A stretch of 64,000 nucleotides of DNA, taken from an uncultured Bacilli bacterium (GTDB lineage Bacteria > Bacillota_I > Bacilli_A > RF39 > UBA660). Within the stretch, counting starts at the first letter, position 1. Each line of letters starts with the position of its first letter. Positions 24,768-32,802 of this stretch are shown here, piece after piece. A program made the position numbers and the translations under genes. The stretch spans positions 372,001 through 436,000 of the forward strand of contig CAJUBJ010000001.1 in NCBI GenBank assembly GCA_910584655.1. Reading direction: 5' to 3'. The notes beneath the pieces were generated by a model. It was not told the DNA's origin. It saw only the letters and a program-made list of their open reading frames with translations, and did not search any database.

Positions 24768-25661
24768 CTAATTTATGTAATCTTTTTCGTTGAAACCTAA
24801 TTCATTTAAATATCTCTCTTTATCTCGCCAATTATTTATTGTTTTGACATAAAGTTCTAAATATACTTTCTTTCCAACTAAATTTTCAATATCTTTTCTT
24901 GCTTCAATACCTACTGATTTTAGTAAAGAACCTTGCTTGCCTATTATGATTTTCTTAATTGAGTCGCGATCAACAATTATATCGACAGTTATATCAATTA
25001 TTTTACTTTTTTCTTCAAATTTTGATGTTATACATGTTACACTATGTGGTATTTCCTCTTCTGTCATTCTAAATATTTTTTCACGAACAAATTCGCTAAC
25101 TAAAAAATTCATTGTGCTTGTTGTAATCATATCGTCATCAAAATAACGCATAGTATCGGTCATATATTTTTTAATAACGTTTAATAATTCATTAACATTT
25201 TTGGTAGTAATTGCTGATATTGGAACGATTTCAGCAAAATCATACAAATCTTTATAATCATTTATAGTTTTTATAATGTCAATATCATTCATTTTATCTA
25301 TTTTGTTTAAAACTAGTATAACTTTTGAGTCTGTACCTTCTAAAGATGAAATTATTTTTTTATCTCCTTGTCCTATGCCTGCAGCAGCATCAACAAGAAA
25401 TAGTATTAAATCAACATCTTTTGTTAAACTTTGAGCTTCTTTATTTAGTACTTTACCTAGTTTATTTAATGGTTTATGTATTCCTGGTGTATCAACAAAA
25501 ACTATTTGATATCCGTCTTCGTTATATATTCCTTGAATAATGTTTCTTGTGGTTTGAGGTTTATTTGATGTGATGGCAATTTTTTGATTTATTAAAGTAT
25601 TTAGTAAGGTTGATTTTCCAACATTTGGACGACCTATTAAGCTTACAAATCCACTTTTCAT
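24768..25661 (-). CDS. era: GTPase Era
   Basis: 297 residues. G1 GRPNVGKSTLLN, G3 VDTPGIHKP, G4 NKIDK, G5 SAITT, then a C-terminal KH domain (KKIIIGKQGSLLKSVGIEAR). Era binds the 3' end of 16S rRNA and checks 30S assembly. It is preceded by dgkA two bases away and followed by a terminator hairpin and yqzL-recO, the conserved Bacilli block. Confidence 0.97.
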   Translation of the reverse strand: MKSGFVSLIGRPNVGKSTLLNTLINQKIAITSNKPQTTRNIIQGIYNEDGYQIVFVDTPGIHKPLNKLGKVLNKEAQSLTKDVDLILFLVDAAAGIGQGDKKIISSLEGTDSKVILVLNKIDKMNDIDIIKTINDYKDLYDFAEIVPISAITTKNVNELLNVIKKYMTDTMRYFDDDMITTSTMNFLVSEFVREKIFRMTEEEIPHSVTCITSKFEEKSKIIDITVDIIVDRDSIKKIIIGKQGSLLKSVGIEARKDIENLVGKKVYLELYVKTINNWRDKERYLNELGFNEKDYIN

Positions 25662-25662
25662 A

Positions 25663-26064
25663 TTATAATCCTAATAAAGCAATAATATATGGAACATATA
25701 CTACTATCCCAATTGCTCCTGCCATCAAAGCTAATACAAATGTTGCAGCACTACCACAATCTTTTGCTATTTTAGCTAGAGGGTGTATTTCTAATGTGAC
25801 AAGGTCGACTACTGCTTCTATTGCAGTATTGATTAGTTCTGCAGACAATACCATTCCTATTGCTAAAATTGTAATTAACCATTCTATACCTGAAACATGA
25901 AAAAAGAAGTTAGCACTAATTACACATACTGTCGCTATTACATGTACTAACATACTTTGTTCATACTTATAAGCGTATTTTAATCCTTCTATTGAATATC
26001 CAAAACTTTTAAAAAATCTTCCAAAACCACGTTTTTTTATTTCATCTCTTGATATCTTTGTCAT
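25663..26064 (-). CDS. dgkA: Diacylglycerol/undecaprenol kinase family protein
   Basis: 133 residues with three membrane spans and the family motif AELINTAIEAVVDLV (about 78-92), preceded by GFGRFFKSFGYSIEGLKYA. In Gram-positives this enzyme phosphorylates undecaprenol to recycle the wall lipid carrier. It overlaps ybeY by 23 bases and precedes era, as in Bacillus (there with cdd between). Confidence 0.93.
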   Translation of the reverse strand: MTKISRDEIKKRGFGRFFKSFGYSIEGLKYAYKYEQSMLVHVIATVCVISANFFFHVSGIEWLITILAIGMVLSAELINTAIEAVVDLVTLEIHPLAKIAKDCGSAATFVLALMAGAIGIVVYVPYIIALLGL

Positions 26065-26488
26065 TTAAAATCAACTCCTGCAACGAAAACATAACTTTTT
26101 CATCTTCTTCTTTCATATGATCATAACCTAATAAGTGTAATAATCCGTGTGTAGCTAGAAATGAAAGTTCTCTTTTTTCACTATGACCAAAATCTTTAGC
26201 TTGTCTTTTCATTTGTGGGATACATATATATATGTCACCAAGCATTCGTATACCATTATACATTAAATCTTCGTTATCTTCAAATGCAAATGATATGACA
26301 TCTGTTATTCTGTCAACTTGACGATACTTTTTGTTTATATCATGTATTTCTTCGTCTCCAACAAATACTATCGAAAAAATTGCGTTATTTACTTTTTCAT
26401 GTTCTAAAGTATAATCAATTACATCGTATAAATAGTTATAATCGTTATATAAATTGTTATCTACTATTGTATAATTATTTTCTTTCAT
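26042..26488 (-). CDS. ybeY: Endoribonuclease YbeY
   Basis: 148 residues. The zinc motif HGLLHLLGYDHMKEED (H-x3-H-x5-H) is intact, as is RMLGDIYIC. YbeY takes part in 16S rRNA 3'-end maturation and ribosome quality control. The start is set at the ATG that overlaps the VanZ gene stop as ATGA; an earlier ATG five codons upstream is also possible. Confidence 0.95.
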   Translation of the reverse strand: MKENNYTIVDNNLYNDYNYLYDVIDYTLEHEKVNNAIFSIVFVGDEEIHDINKKYRQVDRITDVISFAFEDNEDLMYNGIRMLGDIYICIPQMKRQAKDFGHSEKRELSFLATHGLLHLLGYDHMKEEDEKVMFSLQELILNDKDIKR

Positions 26489-27111
26489 ATATAGAACCCC
26501 CATATGTTTCCGAATAAAACTATTAGTATTATTATTACTAATATGGCTAATAAATTATAAAATATATTATTTTGTAAGAAATCTGGTAAATGATTTTTAA
26601 CTGCTCTTACGCTGATGTACACCATAAATCCAATTATTGAACCTAAGACATTTAAAATTATGTCATCAATATCAAAGGCACGTCCTATTTTAAACTGAAT
26701 AAGCTCTGCTGTCAAACTTATTAGAATGGAAACGAGTAAAATATGATGTATTTCTTTAGCTTTTAAGTAGTCTGAAACAAAATATCCAAAAGGAATAAAT
26801 AAGGCAATATTTCCAATTACGTTATAAAAAAATGCTTTGGATCCGATACTATATCTTGTCATTTCTCTAAAAGGGACTAAATTCATTCCACTTGCTGCAT
26901 TTTCAGTGCTTAACAATAAATGATAAAGTAATAAAATATAAATTATAAATAATAAATTATAAAATTCTTTATAAAATATAAACTTATCCTTATTTATAAA
27001 AACACGAGACAATTTTAAAGTAATTAATATAACGGCAAATAGAGTTAACATTGGCCATGTACTGTTTATTGCTGCATAAAATGTTTCATAAAAAGGTGAT
27101 AAGTTTTTCAT
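26485..27111 (-). CDS. VanZ-family membrane protein
   Basis: 208 residues with about five membrane spans. VanZ signature: NLVPFREMTRY, VIGNIALFIPFGYF, LTAELIQFKIGRAFDIDDII and LNVLGSIIGFM. VanZ-like proteins are widespread membrane proteins of uncertain role; one confers low-level teicoplanin resistance. It sits between yqfD and ybeY where Bacillus has phoH and yqfF, which are absent here. It overlaps ybeY through ATGA. Confidence 0.9.
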   Translation of the reverse strand: MKNLSPFYETFYAAINSTWPMLTLFAVILITLKLSRVFINKDKFIFYKEFYNLLFIIYILLLYHLLLSTENAASGMNLVPFREMTRYSIGSKAFFYNVIGNIALFIPFGYFVSDYLKAKEIHHILLVSILISLTAELIQFKIGRAFDIDDIILNVLGSIIGFMVYISVRAVKNHLPDFLQNNIFYNLLAILVIIILIVLFGNIWGFYI

Positions 27112-27121
27112 ATTGCACTTC

Positions 27122-28282
27122 CTAATCTATTTTTTCTTCTGGTTGTTGTTGAGTGTAGGTTATTTTTCCAATTTCCTCTTCTACTACTATAAACATATCT
27201 ATATCTATTCTACTATTATTATCGTTTTTTTTCAAAACTTTTTGTTCAAGTATATTAATATTTTTATTTAAATTATTGCGCATCTTCTCTTTTATCAAAC
27301 TATCAGTTAGTTGATTTAATTCCTCATCACTATAATTAGAGATTTCTTTTGTTACTTCTTTTTCTTGTTGCAAATATATTCTGATGCCAAAAATGTTAAC
27401 TATCTCTTTGTTTTCATCTATAAATTCATTTATTCTTGGTTTAAATACTTTATATTTATTGTTGTTATGTTCAATCATTATATTATATCTTTTTTTATTG
27501 GTTGGAGTTATTATTTCGTGAGTTTTGGGAATTGAAATATTTATTGTATACCAAGTTTTGCCATATACTGAACCTTTTGCGCAAACTTGGGATTTAGTTT
27601 CTTCATTTAATTTTATGTCCCCTGATATGATTGTTTCGTTCTCTTTTACATAATCGTTGATTTCTTTTAACTCCACTCCTTTTTCTGTTATAATTCTTGT
27701 GATTATTGAATCTTTAGATGATACAATATTACAATAATTACTCTCTTCTTTCTTTTCTTTTTGTATTTTGGGCTCTATGTTTATTATATATTTCATACCA
27801 ACTCTTTCAATATTTATCCATTCTATAGTGTTTTTATTATTTTTTAATATGTTTTCTTTAATAGATGATATTTTTTGTTGATTTTTACTGAAACTATATT
27901 TTTTTATAGAATTTATATCTAATTCATTAGTAATTAAACTATATAAATCTTTATTATTAGTTAAAATATTTATATCTATAATAATATGAGAATATAAGAT
28001 GATTAAAAATATTATCGAAATAAAGATTAAAATTGATTTTTTTTCTTTTAATATATTATTCTTTATGTTTTCTATCCCATAAATGTTTATTATTTTATAA
28101 TTGAAGTATTTTTCTATTTTTGTTATATCTTCTTTTTTTATTATTATTAAAATATTTTTTTCGGTATATTTTGTACTATATATGTTTATTCCAAGATTTT
28201 TTATGTATTTAATGGTTTTATTAGGTGATTTTGTTTTAATACTTATTTCTACTTTGTTATTTATAAATGTATTCCATACTTT
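27122..28282 (-). CDS. yqfD: Sporulation protein YqfD, start codon not standard
   Basis: The open frame runs from a TAG at 28283-28285 down to 27122 (386 codons) and is YqfD-like throughout: KVWNTFINNKVEISI at the N-terminus, a membrane span (ILIFISIIFLIILY, about 85-98), ENILKNNKNTIEWINIERVG, then GSVYGKTWYTINI in the C-terminal half. Length matches full YqfD. The first ATG in frame is only at 27796, far inside the domain, and no ATG, GTG or TTG occurs upstream. The frame overlaps the end of yqfC by 26 bases in the +1 register. Non-AUG initiation, +1 frameshifting from yqfC or a sequence error are all possible. The 5' end given is the limit of the open frame. Confidence 0.8.
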   Translation of the reverse strand, partial: KVWNTFINNKVEISIKTKSPNKTIKYIKNLGINIYSTKYTEKNILIIIKKEDITKIEKYFNYKIINIYGIENIKNNILKEKKSILIFISIIFLIILYSHIIIDINILTNNKDLYSLITNELDINSIKKYSFSKNQQKISSIKENILKNNKNTIEWINIERVGMKYIINIEPKIQKEKKEESNYCNIVSSKDSIITRIITEKGVELKEINDYVKENETIISGDIKLNEETKSQVCAKGSVYGKTWYTINISIPKTHEIITPTNKKRYNIMIEHNNNKYKVFKPRINEFIDENKEIVNIFGIRIYLQQEKEVTKEISNYSDEELNQLTDSLIKEKMRNNLNKNINILEQKVLKKNDNNSRIDIDMFIVVEEEIGKITYTQQQPEEKID

Positions 28283-28499
28283 CTATATGACCATTAAATA
28301 AAGCTTCTTTATCTATCATTTTTTGAACTTTAAAGTCACTTCCGTTTATATTTAAGGTAAAATCTTGAAATTGAATAGAAATTCTATTGTCATTAATAGT
28401 GATAATATCTTCATAATTATTTATATATATTTTATTAGGCACTAAGTTTATTTTATAGGTATTCTCTTTTAGATACTTATTTATTTTGGACGTTAACAT
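28257..28499 (-). CDS. yqfC: Sporulation protein YqfC
   Basis: 80 residues, a small beta-rich protein. The pattern NLVPNKIYINNYEDIITIND ... ISIQFQDFTLNINGSDFKVQKMIDKEALFNGHIESMEY (shown in part) matches YqfC/YabP: 'l.g.. .i.g..f.i... ..e.i.i.G.I..i.y'. YqfC is a sigma-E dependent partner of YqfD. It starts after GGGTGAGAATAAAAT. Its end overlaps the yqfD frame. Confidence 0.85.
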   Translation of the reverse strand: MLTSKINKYLKENTYKINLVPNKIYINNYEDIITINDNRISIQFQDFTLNINGSDFKVQKMIDKEALFNGHIESMEYIYK

Positions 28500-28567
28500 A
28501 TTTTATTCTCACCCTATTTATATATATGAGGATTTTTCTAAATTATTTAAATAAGTATTTTTTCAAT

Positions 28568-28592
28568 AAAAAAAGATGATAAAATATCATCT
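28568..28592 (-). terminator. Terminator of rpsU-yqeY
   Basis: AGATGATA TTT TATCATCT stem followed by T7 on the minus strand. Confidence 0.85.
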
Positions 28593-29037
28593 ATTTAGTT
28601 AATCTTTCTTTTACAAGTTTACTTACTAATGAACCGTCAGCACCAGCACCAAGTCTTGATGTTGCTTCTTTCATTACTTTTCCCATATCTTTCATGCTTT
28701 CAGGCTTGATTTCTTCAAAGATTATATCTAATGTTTTATTTATATCTTCTTCACTTACTTCTTCTGGAAGATATTTAGATAGTATCTCAATTTCTTTGTT
28801 TAAATCAGATACTTCGTCTAATTTATTATAATTTTCATATTCAATTATACTATCTTTTCTTTGTTTAACCTGTCTTTTTATAACTATTGTTGCTTCTTCA
28901 TCTGTTAATTCATGTTTTAAATTTATTTTTTCCATTTGAAGTGCACTTTTTAACATACGTAATACAGATAAAGCAAATTTATCCTGTGATTTCATTGCTT
29001 CTGTTAAATCTTTTATTACATTTTCTGTTAATGCCAT
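28591..29037 (-). CDS. yqeY: GatB/YqeY domain protein
   Basis: 148 residues. YqeY family: a helical protein related to the tail domain of the GatB amidotransferase subunit. Typical blocks are LRMLKSALQMEKI, EIEILSKYLPEEVSEEDI, MGKVMKEATSRLGAGADGS and LVSKLVKERL. It follows rpsU by nine bases, the nearly universal rpsU-yqeY pairing. The start is the ATG after AGGTGAT. It may bind tRNA; exact role unknown. Confidence 0.95.
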   Translation of the reverse strand: MALTENVIKDLTEAMKSQDKFALSVLRMLKSALQMEKINLKHELTDEEATIVIKRQVKQRKDSIIEYENYNKLDEVSDLNKEIEILSKYLPEEVSEEDINKTLDIIFEEIKPESMKDMGKVMKEATSRLGAGADGSLVSKLVKERLTK

Positions 29038-29046
29038 ATTTATCAC

Positions 29047-29238
29047 CTATCTATCGTTTCTTTTACGTTTGCGTGAATTTCTAATCATTTCTTCTTTAGC
29101 CTTACGTCTTTTAACTCCAGGTTTATCATAGCATTTTTTTTCTTTAAGTTTAGAAGGGACTCCACTTTTTGCAACTTTAACTTTGAATTTTTTTAATGCT
29201 GCATCAATGTTACCGTTTTGTACTACAACTTTTGTCAT
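29047..29238 (-). CDS. rpsU: 30S ribosomal protein S21
   Basis: 63 residues, very basic. VVVQNGNIDAALKKFKVKVAKSG and KPGVKRRKAKEEMIRNSRKR (read in part) are the S21 signature. Cotranscribed with yqeY. Confidence 0.96.
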   Translation of the reverse strand: MTKVVVQNGNIDAALKKFKVKVAKSGVPSKLKEKKCYDKPGVKRRKAKEEMIRNSRKRKRNDR

Positions 29239-29329
29239 ATAATCTCCCTCCCTTCATTAACTATTATTGATTATATCACTACATCTTTTTTTTGACAAGA
29301 AAAAACAAGTAAAAAGCGCTATAATTACG

Positions 29330-29357
29330 AAAAAAGAAGAGTTTTTACTCTTCTTTT
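29330..29357 (-). terminator. Terminator of the bacteriocin operon
   Basis: AAGAAGAG TAAAA CTCTTCTT stem with T6 on the minus strand, overlapping the stop codon of the second peptide. Confidence 0.85.
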
Positions 29358-29517
29358 ATGAACATCTTTTTCCTGATATTACGGTTTTTATAGCTGTACC
29401 AATAGATTTTCCTAAATTATAAAAGGCATTAATCCCTCTAGCAACGGCATTTAGAAATGACGCACTTGTATAAGAAACTGCTCCACCTATTGTATTAATT
29501 AACTCATTATTATTCAT
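29356..29517 (-). CDS. Double-glycine bacteriocin-like peptide B precursor, 53 aa
   Basis: Leader MNNNELINTIGG ends in a GG processing site, giving a predicted core of 41 residues starting AVSYTSASFLNAVARGINAF and ending ISGKRCS. The core is cationic and amphipathic, has a GxxxG motif (GKSIG) used for helix pairing in two-peptide (class IIb) bacteriocins, and one cysteine two residues from the end. It starts after AGGTGAAAA, 15 bases after peptide A. It is the last gene of an operon headed by a C39-peptidase exporter that would cut the leader and secrete the core. Confidence 0.8.
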   Translation of the reverse strand: MNNNELINTIGGAVSYTSASFLNAVARGINAFYNLGKSIGTAIKTVISGKRCS

Positions 29518-29532
29518 TTTTCACCTACTTTT

Positions 29533-29682
29533 CTATTTTGAACACATGCTTGGACCTACTAATCCGTTTATAGTACCTATTATGAATGAAATTATTCCTC
29601 CTGCTACTAGGAATTTACCCATAGATAGCTTTAGCATTCCACCATTTATGTTGTTTAATTCTTCGTTTGTTAATTTTTGCAT
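29533..29682 (-). CDS. Double-glycine bacteriocin-like peptide A precursor, 49 aa
   Basis: The leader MQKLTNEELNNINGG is a textbook double-glycine leader (ELxxIxGG). The predicted core of 34 residues begins MLKLSMGKFLVAGGIISF and contains a hydrophobic GxxxG segment (GTINGLVG), ending PSMCSK with a single cysteine. It begins one base after the stop of the small membrane protein gene, with AAAGGGAA as RBS inside that gene. With peptide B it forms a likely two-component bacteriocin. No dedicated immunity gene is obvious. Confidence 0.85.
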   Translation of the reverse strand: MQKLTNEELNNINGGMLKLSMGKFLVAGGIISFIIGTINGLVGPSMCSK

Positions 29683-29683
29683 T

Positions 29684-30100
29684 TTATTCCCTTTCTATGA
29701 TAATTTCTTTTATTTTGTTTATTATTCTTTGCTTATTATAAAGTATTTGAAATTCGATTATTTTGTCTTTACCTGTAATTTCCAAAACAATATTTATATC
29801 TTGATATGGTATTTCGTTATTTAAGTATGGTTCCTCATAAATTATTTCCTCGATATTATACTCCTTGTTTAAATATTTTATCTTAGATTCTTTATTTAGA
29901 ATGTTTACTTTGTTGTATGGTAAAGTTATATTTACACTACATTTAGTGTCACATTTTACTATCCCATAAGTTTTGTACGAATCATAAGTTTTTATAAAAT
30001 ATGAAAGAAATAAGGAAGTTAATGATAATAAAGAAAATACACAATATATTAAAGGATGATTTTTAGGTTTTTGATTTAGTAAAATGATTTTATTTGTCAT
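29684..30100 (-). CDS. Small membrane protein of the bacteriocin operon (accessory or immunity)
   Basis: 138 residues, one span near the N-terminus (about 18-38, PLIYCVFSLLSLTSLFLSYF), then an outside beta-rich domain (YGIVKCDTKCSVNITLPYNK ... NEIPYQDINIVLEITG). This resembles a cut-down membrane-fusion accessory protein of peptide exporters, which normally exceeds 400 residues. It could also be the immunity protein, given its place between exporter and peptides. It overlaps the exporter gene by 11 bases. Two cysteines lie just outside the membrane (CDTKC). Confidence 0.65.
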   Translation of the reverse strand: MTNKIILLNQKPKNHPLIYCVFSLLSLTSLFLSYFIKTYDSYKTYGIVKCDTKCSVNITLPYNKVNILNKESKIKYLNKEYNIEEIIYEEPYLNNEIPYQDINIVLEITGKDKIIEFQILYNKQRIINKIKEIIIERE

Positions 30101-32141
30101 TGATTTTTTCCATTTCTATTATATTATTAAAACAATTAGTATTTGTGTGTGAAATATAAATAATGGTTACATTACTTAAATATCTATCAATATTTGTCAA
30201 TATTTCTTTTTCTGTTTCTGAATCTACCTCACTTAAAGATTCATCTAATATTAATATTTTAGGATTTTTTATAAGTGCTCTTGCTAAAATTATCCTTTGC
30301 TTTTCTCCTCCACTTAGATTAAAACCTTCTGCATATAATATAGATTCAAGACGCAAAGCCTTTTTATCAATTATTTCATTTACTTTTGTAATACTTAATA
30401 TTTTATTTAAATTACTTTTAGAAATTTTTTTATTCAATGTTAAATTATACATAATAGAATCTGTGAAAATCTTTTCTCTTTGTGATACATACACTATATT
30501 TGATCTTAAAGTATTTAGTGAATAATCTCTTATATTGATATTATTGATTTTTATTCTTCCTTTATAATCATTTATATTATGATTTAACATTTTACATAGT
30601 GTACTTTTACCACAACCTGTTCCTCCTTTTATTATGGTGTGAGAATTTTCTTCTATTTTTAATGTTAAATCAGATATTATATTATTATAGTCGTTGTATG
30701 TATAAGAAATTTCTTGGAATTCAATATCACCAGTAGAAAATTCTTCTATTTTACCAACTTTTTCTTTTTCAATATTTAAAAATTCACTTATTTTATTAAT
30801 TGATAATTTTACTAATTGTAATTTAGGTAACATATCTATACAGTTTTCTATTGAGTCAATAAAGTATGTTAAAAGTGTGTTAAAAGTTATTAATGATAGT
30901 ATATTTAGTTTATTTCGACTGACAAGATATATTCCCATACTTGTTATTATAAAAAGCCCTAAATTATGGATTATGTTTTTTATTGTTATTGTACAATTAA
31001 TAAATTTTTGATAGTTAAATAAATTTTCTTGATAATTGGTAAAATTTTCTTCTAATACTAATACTTCATTTTTTACAATATTAAGGTTTTTGATTGATTC
31101 TATTGCATCTATTTTTTCGCTTAACATCGAATTAAAATCAGTTTCTAGGTCAATGTTATCGTTTAACTTTTTAAGAATTATTGGATTTATTACTATACCA
31201 GTTATTACATATAAAATAGCTATTATGCAAAGAATTAAAAATAAATTGCTATTTATAGAATATAAAAAGTATAATGAACATATGGCTAAAAATAAGTCCA
31301 AAATAATTGTTATAAATATTTCTCCAAACAAGTCTTTTATATACGTTATATTTTTGAATCTTGTTATTATTTCGCCGGATGTTCTTGAAGTGATAACATT
31401 TAAAGGGAGATTAAAAATATGATTGATAAATTCTGGTATTATTAATAAATCAATATTTTTATTTAAATATATTAAAAGATTATTTTTTATGTGGTTAAAA
31501 ATCTCTTTAAATATATTTATTGTTAAGAATAAAAAGATTATTAGTAAGGTTGTATTAATATAATTATTTTCAATACTTGATGCTGCTATTTTTAAATAAT
31601 AGCTTAATATAATTGAAAGTGCAGTAATTAATGTATTTATTATTACTATCTTAAATATTAATTCTTTTTGATTAGATATGATGTTAAAGAAGTATGTTAC
31701 TATATTATTTTGAATTTTTTGAAGAGGTATTTTTTTATATGGTTTAAATATTAGGATTATATTTGTCCAACTTTTATCGAATTCTTCACAAGATATTTTT
31801 ACATAACCTTTTGCTGGATCCATGATTGTAACATGTTTTTTACTTATTTTATATATTACAACGAAGTGATTTAATCCTTTTTCTGTAATAATATGAGCGA
31901 TAGCTGGAATTAATATATTTTTATCTTTTAATTTGACATTTTTTCTTCCAGTTGCATTAAAACCATATTTTTTAGCTGTTTTTATCAAATTATATGCTGT
32001 TGTTCCATTATTTCCTGTTTTTGTATCTAGTCTTAATGTTTCTAATGGAATAAATCCGCCATAATATTTTATTATTGATTCTAAACAGCAGATTCCACAA
32101 TCTTTTATATCGTTTTGCCTTACTATATATTTTTTATTCAT
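30090..32141 (-). CDS. Bacteriocin-processing ABC exporter with C39 peptidase domain
   Basis: 683 residues in three parts. Peptidase C39 (1-140): VRQNDIKDCGICCLESIIKY with the catalytic Cys, LNHFVVIYKI with His, and IMDPAKG with Asp. Then six membrane spans (about 155-420). Then an ATPase: Walker A GGTGCGKSTLCK (about 498), signature LSGGEKQRIILARAL, Walker B KILILDESLSEVD. Such proteins cut double-glycine leaders while exporting the core peptide. Start chosen at the ATG after GAAGGGAGCAATT. Two double-glycine peptides follow in the same operon and are the evident substrates. Confidence 0.95.
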   Translation of the reverse strand: MNKKYIVRQNDIKDCGICCLESIIKYYGGFIPLETLRLDTKTGNNGTTAYNLIKTAKKYGFNATGRKNVKLKDKNILIPAIAHIITEKGLNHFVVIYKISKKHVTIMDPAKGYVKISCEEFDKSWTNIILIFKPYKKIPLQKIQNNIVTYFFNIISNQKELIFKIVIINTLITALSIILSYYLKIAASSIENNYINTTLLIIFLFLTINIFKEIFNHIKNNLLIYLNKNIDLLIIPEFINHIFNLPLNVITSRTSGEIITRFKNITYIKDLFGEIFITIILDLFLAICSLYFLYSINSNLFLILCIIAILYVITGIVINPIILKKLNDNIDLETDFNSMLSEKIDAIESIKNLNIVKNEVLVLEENFTNYQENLFNYQKFINCTITIKNIIHNLGLFIITSMGIYLVSRNKLNILSLITFNTLLTYFIDSIENCIDMLPKLQLVKLSINKISEFLNIEKEKVGKIEEFSTGDIEFQEISYTYNDYNNIISDLTLKIEENSHTIIKGGTGCGKSTLCKMLNHNINDYKGRIKINNINIRDYSLNTLRSNIVYVSQREKIFTDSIMYNLTLNKKISKSNLNKILSITKVNEIIDKKALRLESILYAEGFNLSGGEKQRIILARALIKNPKILILDESLSEVDSETEKEILTNIDRYLSNVTIIYISHTNTNCFNNIIEMEKINDK

Positions 32142-32216
32142 AATTGCTCCCTTCACTATACTTATTAAACATTTGGGAGCTGATTTCCTTCTTTTTTTCG
32201 AAAAAAGTTTTTTTAA

Positions 32217-32239
32217 TAAAAAAAAGAACTAAAAGTTCA
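32217..32239 (-). terminator. Terminator of the pilin-like gene
   Basis: GAACT TTT AGTTC stem with a long T-run on the minus strand, between the pilin-like gene and the exporter operon. Confidence 0.65.
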
Positions 32240-32249
32240 TTTTTGTTTA

Positions 32250-32699
32250 TTAATCTGTATATATTACGGGGTCTGTAGTTGGTATTGTACAATGATCTGT
32301 GTCTAATAGACAATTAGTGCATTGAGTAAAACCAGTTGTATCATATCCCACTAATGAGTCAAAAACAAAGTCTAGTAAACCAGGAATGCAAAAGATTACT
32401 AAACCAGCTATTCCTTGTTTTACTACTTGTAATATACTTGTTTTAAAGTCTTCCGGCTTACCAGTTGTTACAACTTTAAAAAATGATACCATTGCTGTTG
32501 CAATAAGAATTAATGGAATGATTATTTTTACTAAATTGATTATTATTCCAATTACTTTAAATGTTCTTCTTACACCAGAATAATCACAAAAGCTTATTTT
32601 GGATGATGTTGCGGCATATACAACATTTACGAAAAGGAACAAAATTATGAATGTTGCTAAGTATAATATATATTTCTTGCTTGTTTTATTTTTTTTCAT
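32250..32699 (-). CDS. Pilin-like (TrbC/VirB2-type) small membrane protein
   Basis: 149 residues: signal-like span (about 10-27, ending VVYAA), a short loop, then two more spans (about 47-68 and 84-105) joined by a basic loop (KVVTTGKPEDFKTS), and a Cys-rich tail (FTQCTNCLLDTDHC). The arrangement resembles VirB2/TrbC-like pilin subunits of conjugation systems, several of which occur as stand-alone genes in gut Bacillota. No other conjugation gene is nearby. ATG after AGGTGATTTCG. The assignment is architectural, not motif-based. Confidence 0.55.
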   Translation of the reverse strand: MKKNKTSKKYILYLATFIILFLFVNVVYAATSSKISFCDYSGVRRTFKVIGIIINLVKIIIPLILIATAMVSFFKVVTTGKPEDFKTSILQVVKQGIAGLVIFCIPGLLDFVFDSLVGYDTTGFTQCTNCLLDTDHCTIPTTDPVIYTD

Positions 32700-32802
32700 C
32701 GAAATCACCTAGTAATATAATAATATAAAATAGAAAATTAGTAAATATATGTATAATTTTTTTTGAAATTTAATATTATATATTAGTTATGGAGGAAGAA
32801 AA

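Noticed and set aside
27122..27796. Taking yqfD as a 224-residue gene starting at the ATG at 27796
   Set aside because: YqfD similarity continues without a stop for about 160 codons upstream, including the membrane span and the N-terminal domain.
29356..32141. Lantibiotic or other modified-peptide operon
   Set aside because: No LanM, LanB/C, radical SAM or YcaO gene is present; the precursors have GG leaders and unmodified-looking cores.
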